Assembly (NCBI RefSeq): GCF_003245365.1
Contig: NZ_NBIU01000021.1
Span: forward strand, 1 to 37,935
DNA length: 37,935 nt
Direction: 5' to 3'
Source of the DNA: Helicobacter valdiviensis
GTDB lineage: Bacteria > Campylobacterota > Campylobacteria > Campylobacterales > Helicobacteraceae
Below are positions 1-7,279 of the stretch, one piece after another (position 1 is the first letter of the stretch; every line of letters begins with the position of its first letter). The notes beneath the pieces are model-generated. The model was not told the DNA's origin. It did no database searches and saw only the letters and a list, made by a program, of their open reading frames with translations. A program made the translations under genes and the position numbers.

Positions 1-203
1 GGATAGGGGATAGAGTTTCTAAACTTCATAGAATTAAAAGTATCAGGATTTATTCCTAGCTCTTTTGCAACTTCTTTAGCACTTAGATTCTTTACTCCCT
101 CACTTGCTAGAATATCTTTTAACTTTTCTATAATCTCTTCCATACAAAAGGGAGTGGTTTTAAAAGACTTGTTTGTGATTTTAGAATGAATAGTATTTTG
201 CAT
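1..203 (-). CDS. CI-type repressor / S24-family regulator, N-terminal part (cut by window edge)
   Basis: The first 67 codons of a leftward gene are present; the rest lies outside the window. Residues 21-65 (MEEIIEKLKDILASEG, then NLSAKEVAKELGINPDTF, then a K-x-RNSIPY end) look like the phage CI-repressor helix-turn-helix found at the N-terminus of Campylobacter and Helicobacter S24 (LexA-like) regulators, where the RNSIP(Y/F) string is typical. The start at 203 has an AAAGGA site 6 nt upstream. An internal Met21 at 143 has none. A decayed copy at 36231 also begins ATGCAA behind a good ribosome binding site, which supports the start at 203. The C-terminal peptidase half cannot be seen, so the S24 assignment is inference. 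Confidence 0.7.
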   Translation of the reverse strand, partial: MQNTIHSKITNKSFKTTPFCMEEIIEKLKDILASEGVKNLSAKEVAKELGINPDTFNSMKFRNSIPY

Positions 204-356
204 GGATATTCCTTTATGCTTTTTAATATTAAAGCATAAAATTTCAAATTGCAAGAAAAGCTTTTAAAGTGAAAGGATAGAAAAATTTAGTTTAACCAAA
301 TTACAAAGTAGTTTTTTGTAGAATTACCTAATTTTTAAGGTTAAAGCGAGGTTAAA

Positions 357-1400
357 ATGGAATTTGAAAATCAATTAAATGCAATTATAGAAACTATTGC
401 AGAAAGAAAAGCATTAGTTAATACAGAAGAAGCTACCAAAATGACTTTTATTATGCCTTTTTTGAAGACTTTAGGTTATGATGTTTTTGATCCTAGCATA
501 GTAGTACCAGAATATACAGCAGACATAGGAACTAAGAAGGGAGAGAAAGTTGATTATGCAATTTTTAAAGATGGCAAGCCTTTTATTCTAATAGAGGCAA
601 AGAACCACACAGAAAACTTGGATAATCACAATAATCAGCTAATAAGATATTTTAATACTGATTCTAGTATTAAATTCGCTATCTTGACAAATGGAATTGA
701 ATATAGATTTTTTACAGATATTGAACAGCAAAATCTAATGGATAAAGTGCCTTTTTTGGTTATTAATCTTGAAAAACTTAAACCAAGAGATATTAACGAC
801 TTAAAGCAATTTATATGTGCGGATTTAAATTTAGATGAGATTTTAGATATTGCCATGAAAAAGAAATATTATCGTGGCATTCAAGAGATTTTTAAAAGTG
901 AGATAGAAAACCCTAGCGATGAATTTACTAGTTTTTTTGCCAAACAACTAACAGAGAAAAGAATGACTGCTACCGTGCTAGAAGAGTTTAAGGGATATAT
1001 TACAAAATCCTTCAAAGAAATTATCAATGACTTAGCTTATGAAAAAATTACAAGCATAAAAAATAATCTTCAAGCCATTAATGATGATGAAGTAGAAACG
1101 CCAGAAGAAGAAGCAAAGGAAATTATTACCACTGAAGAAGAGTTACAAAGTTTTTATATTATCAAGTCCATTCTAGCAAGCGCTAAAGCTGACTTAAATG
1201 ATATATCATACAAAGATACTTTAAGCTATTTTGGAGTTTTATATCAAGGTAAAGTCACTAAATGGATTTGTAGATTATTTTTCACAGCTACAAAGAAAAG
1301 TATTAACTTTCCAAATGGGCAAAATTACAATTTAGAAAAACTAGAAGATATTTATAATTTAAGCGATGAAATTATTAAGGCTTTTGAAAGTAGAAAATAA
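357..1400 (+). CDS. Orphan PD-(D/E)XK nuclease, HsdR-N-like (predicted restriction endonuclease)
   Basis: A 347-residue protein whose N-terminal half resembles the HsdR_N-type nuclease domain of type I/IV restriction enzymes. The PD-(D/E)XK core is visible: Asp66 in KVDYAIF, then Glu80-Ala-Lys82 in ILIEAKNH. The following segment (about 85-135, with QLIRYFN and AILTNG) is also usual for this group. The middle is helical and charged. The C-terminal 80 residues (YKDTLSYFGVLY...WICRLFF) look like the accessory domain often found in such single-gene proteins. No helicase motor, specificity subunit or methyltransferase is seen nearby, so it is not a complete restriction system. It is divergent from the repressor at 1-203. 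The ribosome binding site is weak (GCGAGG). Activity and target are unknown; the fold call is fairly secure. Confidence 0.75.
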   Translation: MEFENQLNAIIETIAERKALVNTEEATKMTFIMPFLKTLGYDVFDPSIVVPEYTADIGTKKGEKVDYAIFKDGKPFILIEAKNHTENLDNHNNQLIRYFNTDSSIKFAILTNGIEYRFFTDIEQQNLMDKVPFLVINLEKLKPRDINDLKQFICADLNLDEILDIAMKKKYYRGIQEIFKSEIENPSDEFTSFFAKQLTEKRMTATVLEEFKGYITKSFKEIINDLAYEKITSIKNNLQAINDDEVETPEEEAKEIITTEEELQSFYIIKSILASAKADLNDISYKDTLSYFGVLYQGKVTKWICRLFFTATKKSINFPNGQNYNLEKLEDIYNLSDEIIKAFESRK

Positions 1401-1414
1401 AAAATTTGCGTTAG

Positions 1415-1446
1415 AAATCAAAGTAAAAAAAATAGCACTTTGATTT
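1415..1446. terminator. Stem-loop between convergent genes
   Basis: Perfect 10-bp arms AAATCAAAGT (1415-1424) and ACTTTGATTT (1437-1446) surround a 12-nt A-rich loop. It lies between the stop of the rightward nuclease gene and the stop codon of the leftward DUF3137-like gene, so it could end both transcripts. The T-tract is short on the plus strand. Confidence 0.5.
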
Positions 1447-2009
1447 TAAGCACAAAATGACTTTGATTTGAAAAGTGGTGTTATATCTTCAAACCTATAT
1501 TCTAAAAGAACTCCTTTAAACTTTATATTAGGCGTATTTACAGGAACACTATGCAAAGATAATTCTAAAATTGAGACAAAAAAGCCCTCCTCATATCCTC
1601 TAAACCCATCATCTATAAGCTTATAAGCATACATAGGAAAAAGGTTATCATCTATGCTAAATATTCTATATTCGCTACTAGAATTAAAATATTCAAGATT
1701 AAATTTATCTAGTAATTTATCAAAAATATAAGCTTTATAAGTATCCTCGATTTTTTTATTGCGCATTGATAATAAACCAACTCCAAAAATTACAATAACA
1801 ACCCCAGCAGCTAGTAAATTTTGCATATTACCTTGTGTGCTAACAAGCCTTAAATAAGCAAGAAAAGTCCCCAAAATACTACAAACAACAAAGATAAAAA
1901 ATATCCTAATATCTTTTTTGCTAAATTTTGAAGTTGTCCTATTAACTTCTTTTAAAAGTGGGACAATTTCTTTATCAAAATCTATATTAAGATTAATAAA
2001 TTTTGGCAT
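1446..2009 (-). CDS. DUF3137-like membrane protein, C-terminally shortened copy
   Basis: A 187-residue paralogue of the gene immediately upstream (2021-2935). Both start M-(P/S)-KFINLNIDFDKEI-x-PLLKE, then have two hydrophobic segments (here about 42-60 and 67-84), a YIFDKLLDKFN helix and a cytosolic-looking domain with an LFP(M/T)Y motif, matching the DUF3137 pattern as I know it. It stops about 120 residues short of the paralogue's end, just after the segment matching KGLVLLYIFDKPL, and its stop codon sits in a terminator-like stem. It may be a decayed duplicate or a shortened variant. Function is unknown. It is separated by 11 nt from the upstream copy and is probably cotranscribed. Confidence 0.6.
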   Translation of the reverse strand: MPKFINLNIDFDKEIVPLLKEVNRTTSKFSKKDIRIFFIFVVCSILGTFLAYLRLVSTQGNMQNLLAAGVVIVIFGVGLLSMRNKKIEDTYKAYIFDKLLDKFNLEYFNSSSEYRIFSIDDNLFPMYAYKLIDDGFRGYEEGFFVSILELSLHSVPVNTPNIKFKGVLLEYRFEDITPLFKSKSFCA

Positions 2010-2020
2010 TAAACTTTTCC

Positions 2021-2935
2021 TTATATTTTAAGTGCAGCTTTAAGCTCTTTTCCAAAGTCACTGATGTTTTGTAGCTCTTTTAAAAGCACATTAAATTGTC
2101 TTTTAAAATCTTCTAACTCAAAACTAGTAAGCTTGAAAAAATCTTGTTTTGTATGGAGGGCTATCATACAAGAATTTCCGCTAATGCAACAAGAAAGATT
2201 AGAAAAATTAAAACGCTCTTGCACACTTGAGAGCTTTTCTAAAAAAGCGGGTGTTAAAAATTCTTGTGCCTTTTGCTCCTCATTTGTATAAAATTCAAAA
2301 ACTTTATTAATTACATTTAGCTTTGTCTCTATTTTTTGAAAGCCTTTAGGGGTGGTAAATAAATTAAGAAATTTTTTGGGTTTTAGTAAAATTTGTGCTT
2401 CTATTAATGGCTTATCAAAGATATAGAGCAATACTAACCCTTTAAAATCAGTATGAATGCTTCCTTGATTTGCAGATACGCGAGAGAGCAAACTTAGTTC
2501 TGAAATAACAATAGAAAAACCATCTTCACAGCCCATAAGTTCATCATCTTTTTCTGTGAAATCATACGTTGGAAAAAGCTTAGATTCTTGTATTAATTCA
2601 TCATTTATAAGATCAACTCCCCAAGTATAATTTAGCTTTTCTAAAATTTTATCTAAACTATAAGATTTAAGGAGATTCTCATCATCTTTTCGTTTGTCAA
2701 TAGCCACGCCAACTCCAATAATGATGATAGCAATAATGGCAAATTGAATAAGTGTTTTACTATCCCAATCATCATCAAAAATGCCAATCAAAGTAACCAT
2801 GATAACCACCGCAACACTTGAGAGTAAAAACCCCACAAAATGACTTGAATAATCAAAACTTGCTTTGTGGGCTTCCTTTAAAAGCGGGGCAATTTCTTTA
2901 TCAAAATCTATATTAAGATTAATAAATTTTGACAT
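2021..2935 (-). CDS. DUF3137-like membrane protein, full-length copy
   Basis: A 304-residue protein with two N-terminal membrane segments (about 33-52 and 62-80) followed by a soluble domain carrying DKILEKLNYTW, SKLFPTYDF and FKGLVLLYIFDKP. This order (N-terminal cytosolic leader, two helices, soluble domain expected to bind membrane or partner) is that of DUF3137 proteins, which have no established function. The C-terminal 120 residues, missing from the downstream copy, include FTTPKGFQKIETKLNVIN and a possible helical tail. The first 45 nt of the two genes differ at only one base, while the rest has diverged widely. No partner gene other than the paralogue is evident. Confidence 0.6.
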   Translation of the reverse strand: MSKFINLNIDFDKEIAPLLKEAHKASFDYSSHFVGFLLSSVAVVIMVTLIGIFDDDWDSKTLIQFAIIAIIIIGVGVAIDKRKDDENLLKSYSLDKILEKLNYTWGVDLINDELIQESKLFPTYDFTEKDDELMGCEDGFSIVISELSLLSRVSANQGSIHTDFKGLVLLYIFDKPLIEAQILLKPKKFLNLFTTPKGFQKIETKLNVINKVFEFYTNEEQKAQEFLTPAFLEKLSSVQERFNFSNLSCCISGNSCMIALHTKQDFFKLTSFELEDFKRQFNVLLKELQNISDFGKELKAALKI

Positions 2936-2978
2936 TTAAAGTCCTTAAGAATGCAATTAATTAGTAAAAATATTATAA

Positions 2979-3539
2979 CTAAATACTAAAATAAATTACA
3001 ACTCCTGTAACAATAAAACCTGCCAAAGTTGCCAAAACCGCTCCTTTTTGATTTTTCTTGCAAAATGCTGTGATAAAAAGCCCTGAAAGATAGATTAAGA
3101 TTAACGCCACAGAAAAGCCAATGGCTAACACATCAAAATAATACTTCCCAGCTGCTTTATGCAAAAGTAAAATTACGCCATAAAAATTGCGATCAATCGT
3201 GCTTAGGGTGTAGCCCTCACCCGTCTTATCTTTACTAAGCAATACTTGATATTTTAAAGTCCCCATAGAATGCGCTCCTTTAAAAAATCTCACCTCTGTA
3301 TTGCTTGGGATTTTTAGATTATTCTCTTGCAAAGCTTTTAAAATCACTTCTTTTTCACTCCCTTTAGCAATGGTTTGATGGATTTGTATTTTATGGATTG
3401 TTGCTCCTGAATTTTGACGATAATCTAAAATATATCCTACACCTGTGATTGCATAAATTAAAGCCATAGGAATAAAAAACAAACTCACATAAAGATGGAT
3501 TTGCATCCAAGTTTTATTACTTATGAATTTTTTTGCCAT
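2979..3539 (-). CDS. PepSY-associated TM-helix protein, small
   Basis: A 186-residue inner-membrane protein with an N-terminal helix preceded by NKTWMQIHLYVSLFFIPMALIYAITG, an extracytoplasmic PepSY-like middle (about 45-125, including a KGAHSMGTLKYQVLLS stretch and DRNFYGVILLLHKAAGKYYFD) and two C-terminal helices (about 135-155 and 165-184). The early HLYVSLFF and later LLLHKAAG histidines are typical of PepSY-TM proteins, several of which act in ferric-siderophore or haem reduction. It sits 147 nt downstream of a TonB receptor on the same strand, behind two stem-loops. A role in iron release or reduction is inference from this context. The ribosome binding site is AAAAGG upstream of 3539. 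Confidence 0.65.
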   Translation of the reverse strand: MAKKFISNKTWMQIHLYVSLFFIPMALIYAITGVGYILDYRQNSGATIHKIQIHQTIAKGSEKEVILKALQENNLKIPSNTEVRFFKGAHSMGTLKYQVLLSKDKTGEGYTLSTIDRNFYGVILLLHKAAGKYYFDVLAIGFSVALILIYLSGLFITAFCKKNQKGAVLATLAGFIVTGVVIYFSI

Positions 3540-3570
3540 AAATTTACCTTTTGTATTAAATAAATATAAA

Positions 3571-3596
3571 TTAGATACAGCCTAAGCTATATCTAA
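3571..3596 (-). other. Leader stem-loop ahead of the PepSY-type gene
   Basis: On the minus strand 11-nt arms TTAGATATAGC and GCTGTATCTAA pair with one G-U around a TTAG loop. It lies about 30 nt before the PepSY-type start codon and 25 nt after another stem-loop. It may stabilise or gate the downstream message. Confidence 0.4.
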
Positions 3597-3620
3597 AACT
3601 AAGGAGAATAAATAAAATTT

Positions 3621-3661
3621 AGGGGCTTCATTACTTAAAAATCTAACATCTAAAAGCCCCT
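3621..3661 (-). terminator. Probable terminator after the TonB receptor
   Basis: Arms AGGGGCTT (3621-3628) and AAGCCCCT (3654-3661) are perfect complements with an A/T-rich loop. On the minus strand they are followed by AAATTTTATTT. It lies 26 nt past the receptor stop, so the PepSY-type gene is probably reached only by read-through or its own promoter. Confidence 0.6.
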
Positions 3662-3686
3662 TGCTAGAGTGAAGTTTTACATTAGA

Positions 3687-5774
3687 TTAAAAATCTAGCT
3701 TATAATTAAGCCAAAAACTTCTACCTTCAGTATAATCTTGATAGCGATTTGCATAAGCAATCTTACCTTTATTTTCATATCCATAAGGCACAAAGAAGTC
3801 TTTATCTAAAAGATTATTGATAACAAAATTTACTTGCGAATTTTTTGTCATTTTATAACTAAATCCTAAATCAAAAATATAAAAGTTATCATATTTGTTA
3901 AGTCCAGGAATTGCACGATTTCCACCCCCCTTACTTTTTGCTAGAGTATCATAACGCCCTGTTGCTTTCAAAAAGGAACTAAATTTTCCTTGCGTGTAAT
4001 TTAGCTTAATTATTGCTGTATGGCGTGGCATATTTTCCACCCTTGTGCCACCAAAAACATTTCTTGTTTCACCACTTTTATAATGCTTTTCCATATAAGT
4101 ATAACTTGCATTTGCACTAAATCCATTCCAAACTCTAGTTTGTGTGGCAAACTCTATCCCTTTAGCTTGATTTTTACCTCTATTAACCTCATAGTAACAC
4201 CCATCAACAACCGAGCAAGTAATGCCATTAGGGAGCTTGTCATTTAATTCATAAGAATCACTTGATAGCTCATCTTTAAAATCTGTCTGGAATGCTGTAA
4301 GACTAAAATTTCCATATTGAGGAATTTCAAAAATAGCACCGATTTCATAGTTTGTGCTAGTTTCTGGTTTTAAATTAGGATTCCCATAATATCCTTCTGA
4401 ATATTCTCCGCTTGTTAAAACTTTTGCTTCTGGAGTTTTATAACCTTTTGCGACCCCACCTTTTAGCGTAATTAAATCTGTTAAATGATACACTAAATAG
4501 CCTCTAGGTATTACCTCTCCACTAAATAAATCACTTTTAGTGTAGCGAATCCCTCCTGTTAAAATAAGATCATCTGTAATGTAATATTCTGCTTCTACAT
4601 AAGGAGCTATGGTGTTTTGATCTTGATCTTTTCCCTTCAATGCTCCTGCAGTATCTGCAAAAGTTATAAAATTTTCATGCATATATTGGATACCGCTACT
4701 TAAAGATACGCTACCATATTTTTGTAAATCTATAGGAATTACTGCCTTGCTCTCAGCAATATAAACCTCACTTTTTATTTTAGCACCTTGAGTAGTTACC
4801 CCTGTAGTATAATCCGTGCTTTTGCTTCCATCTTCTGTGATTAAATTTGCTTGCAAGTAAGTATTAACACTCCCAAAGCCATAATACCCATCATGGTTTA
4901 AAATAAGTCCATTTTTATTAAATTTTTTATGCGAAGATACTGCTTTGCTTGATGTGCTATTCACAGCAGTCTTTTGTGTAAAATGCTCCGCATCTAAATA
5001 GATATTATTTTGAGAATCTAGCGTCCAATTTAGTCTTGCTCCAATATTTCCCATATCAAATGCACCTGGAGAATGGCTTGCATAAATGGTGTTTGGATTA
5101 TTTTTGTCTGTTTGTGTAGGCCATTTAAGATTAGATTTTTCTCTTTGTTTTAAAGAACCTCTTAAAGAGAGCGATAGAGTATCTTTAACCAAAGGAAATG
5201 CTATATATCCACTAACCCCTCTACTGTGTCCATATTTATTAAAATGCTGTTGAGCTTGTGTATCAAGACTAATAGAACCCATAAATGTATCGGGATTTTT
5301 TTTAGTAATAATATTAATCACTCCTCCCACTGCATCCCCACCATAAAGAGTAGAAGCAGGACCTTTAATAACTTCAATGCGTTCAATCATAGAAACGGGA
5401 GGCAAATAAGCATTTGTCGCCTCTCCAAAGCCATTTCCCTGAAAACCTCTTGTAGCATTTTGCCTTTTCCCATCTACAAGCACAAGCACATAATCTGAAC
5501 CAAAACCTCTAATATTAAAACTATAAGTTCCAAGCTTTGATACACTAACATCAACTCCTGGAACATCTTTAATCGCATCTGCAATATCGCGGATAGGACG
5601 CGATTGCAATTCTTCTTTTGTGATTACTGAAATAGAAGCTGGAGCATCTTTTACATCTTGTTCAAATCCTGTAGCACTCACTACAGAAGTGTCAAGACTA
5701 TAAGTTTCTACTGCATTTAAAGAAGAGCTATACAACAAAGCTAATGCTAAAGCTCCTCCAAGATAGATTTTCAT
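3687..5774 (-). CDS. TonB-dependent siderophore receptor, CfrA-like
   Basis: A 695-residue outer-membrane receptor. Residues 1-21 are a signal peptide ending SSLNA. A TonB-box-like LDTSVVSA (27-34) follows. The plug domain (about 40-160) has DAPASISVITKEELQSRP, NIRGFGSDYVLVLVDGKRQ and the MIERIEVIKGPASTLYGGDAVGGVINIITKK signature region. The barrel includes GYKTPEAK and NPNLKPETSTNYEIG and ends in a terminal Phe (NYKLDF), the usual outer-membrane assembly signal. Plug residues recall the Campylobacter ferric-enterobactin receptor CfrA, so catecholate uptake is plausible, but the ligand cannot be read from sequence. The ribosome binding site is AAAGGA. Two Fur-box-like sites upstream imply iron repression. 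Confidence 0.9.
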   Translation of the reverse strand: MKIYLGGALALALLYSSSLNAVETYSLDTSVVSATGFEQDVKDAPASISVITKEELQSRPIRDIADAIKDVPGVDVSVSKLGTYSFNIRGFGSDYVLVLVDGKRQNATRGFQGNGFGEATNAYLPPVSMIERIEVIKGPASTLYGGDAVGGVINIITKKNPDTFMGSISLDTQAQQHFNKYGHSRGVSGYIAFPLVKDTLSLSLRGSLKQREKSNLKWPTQTDKNNPNTIYASHSPGAFDMGNIGARLNWTLDSQNNIYLDAEHFTQKTAVNSTSSKAVSSHKKFNKNGLILNHDGYYGFGSVNTYLQANLITEDGSKSTDYTTGVTTQGAKIKSEVYIAESKAVIPIDLQKYGSVSLSSGIQYMHENFITFADTAGALKGKDQDQNTIAPYVEAEYYITDDLILTGGIRYTKSDLFSGEVIPRGYLVYHLTDLITLKGGVAKGYKTPEAKVLTSGEYSEGYYGNPNLKPETSTNYEIGAIFEIPQYGNFSLTAFQTDFKDELSSDSYELNDKLPNGITCSVVDGCYYEVNRGKNQAKGIEFATQTRVWNGFSANASYTYMEKHYKSGETRNVFGGTRVENMPRHTAIIKLNYTQGKFSSFLKATGRYDTLAKSKGGGNRAIPGLNKYDNFYIFDLGFSYKMTKNSQVNFVINNLLDKDFFVPYGYENKGKIAYANRYQDYTEGRSFWLNYKLDF

Positions 5775-5791
5775 AATTTTTCCTTTGTTTT

Positions 5792-5810
5792 AAAAATGAT
5801 AATGAGATTG
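5792..5810 (-). promoter_or_regulatory. Fur box, promoter-proximal
   Basis: The stretch AAAAATGATAATGAGATT carries GATAATGA, half of the classical Fur 19-mer GATAATGATAATCATTATC. It is 18-36 nt upstream of the receptor start codon. The match is partial. Confidence 0.55.
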
Positions 5811-5849
5811 GATTTTATTTACTATTTGTTTAAAATTAGATAAAAAATA

Positions 5850-5868
5850 AATAATCATTATCATTTTT
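5850..5868 (-). promoter_or_regulatory. Fur box, distal
   Basis: AATAATCATTATCATTTTT is a close match to the Fur consensus, with ATAATCATTATCAT intact. It lies 76-94 nt upstream of the receptor start, where the promoter -35/-10 region is expected. Confidence 0.75.
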
Positions 5869-5959
5869 TATAAATTAAATCTGTCAATCCCCAAAGAAAC
5901 ACTAAAAAGCTATACTAATAAAGCAAGAAATTTACAATAGTTTTCTTTAATACAATATG

Positions 5960-6850
5960 ATTGTTACAAAACTCTATCACTACAAACAAACAATGCCACA
6001 TTCCATATACCACGATAGTTTCAACAACAAACTATAACCTTTTTATCTTACAAATATTCCCTTATTATCATAAAAGCCCTCCATTATCATTGCAAAAATC
6101 TCATACATACATTATCCATAAATATGCTCTAGTAGCTTATTTGACTTTTTATTATAAAGCCAATAGCAATCATAATCCAAATCCCTCTTATCACTACGCA
6201 AATATTACATATTTGCTTACAATGAGACTTTCTTCCATCACCGCAGAATGCTACAAGACAAAACACTTAGAGGCAAATCTTAGATTGTTTAAATACCACA
6301 AGAGAGCTTTATCACAATACTTCATCGCTACTAACAAAGTAAAACAAAGTATGACAATCTCCCTTTTATGACTACAAGCATTTGAAAAATCTATGGCAAT
6401 CCAAAAGAGTTATCTAAAGCACCATTACAAACAAAACACAGTTTTGCAAGGCAATCAAATTACCTTAGGATATTTTAGGATATTTCATTACTAGAACTTC
6501 TTGTAATAACAAAGAAAAAAACGCAATAATGCTTTATCACTACAAGAGCATAGCTCGTGGCAGCCTAAAGAGTTGCTTTGCAGTGCAAATCTATTGAAAA
6601 TACTTAGAGTTTTTGGTTACTCTTTTTAGATTACCTTACTATGTTTGCAATGACTTGATAGAAAGTCTTCTACAATAGCATTAGATTATCATAGCCTCTT
6701 ACAAAGCTTTGCAATGATATTTATAGATTACAATGGTTTTTTATTTCATCATTGCAAACGAAATAAAGTAAAGAGCAGCAGTCTAAAAAGCTATTCTTAA
6801 GTCTCTTAATTGCTTTTATGGATTACCTCGCCTCGCAATGACAATAAAAA
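5960..6850. repeat. Cluster of decayed dispersed repeats in a gene-free stretch
   Basis: Two recurring word families fill this stretch. One is TAT(C/G)ACTACAA-like, at 5975, 6189 (as TATCACTACGCA), 6367 and 6535. A further copy lies outside at 20182. The other runs from GATTACC or GATTA to GCAATGA: 6628-6655, 6682-6718, the reverse-facing TCATTGCAAACGA at 6747-6760, and GGATTACCTCGCCTCGCAATGACA at 6820-6843. The last two face each other as termini of an inverted repeat. A 136-codon frame at 5961-6371 overlaps the cluster, but it is low-complexity and looks like translated repeat. Confidence 0.55.
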
Positions 6851-7240
6851 TATAAAAATAAATCATAGTAAAAAATCTTTAGAATAAATGACAAAATTTT
6901 GCTATGTTTTAAGCGGTTTTATCATCTTTTAAAGGCTTTAAGGAGGATTAATTATAAATAATGTGCTATTTTAATACTAGTTACTAAGAACCTGTATTAA
7001 AAATGCTAAAAGCAGATAGTCATTGAAAGCAAAATTAGTTTAACTTATGCTTAAAACTATTAAAATTAGTCTTTGGAAGATAAAGAGGATAAGGGGGTTA
7101 AAAGATTAGTTTTTAGCTTTTACTTCTTATCTTTAAAAGAAGTTTTAGGACTTTAAACCCTTTATGATAAAGGGGTTGCAAAGTTATCTATTTTTCACAA
7201 ATCATTCTTTACAACCTAAAAAGAACAAAAAAATTGTTTG
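6851..7240. other. Gene-free stretch, no gene recognised
   Basis: AT-rich sequence between the repeat cluster and comM. A purine-rich AAGGAGG at about 6950 precedes only an 8-codon frame. A weak stem (ACCCTTTAT facing ATAAAGGGGT, about 7157-7177) is visible. Nothing else can be supported. Confidence 0.4.
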
Positions 7241-7261
7241 GATAATTTTTACAAAATTATC
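7241..7261 (-). terminator. Possible terminator after comM
   Basis: Perfect 9-bp arms GATAATTTT and AAAATTATC with a 3-nt loop lie 19 nt past the comM stop. On the minus strand a T-run (ATTTTTTTG) follows a few bases later. The stem is all A/T except its ends, so it is weak. Confidence 0.4.
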
Positions 7262-7279
7262 TAATTTTATCCTCCTAGT

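Noticed and set aside
5961-6371. A 136-codon plus-strand frame
   Set aside because: Low-complexity composition rich in His, Tyr, Asn and Thr, no ribosome binding site, and it runs through the dispersed repeat words.
6950-6990. AAGGAGG followed by a short frame
   Set aside because: The frame has only eight codons and the spacing to ATG is too long.
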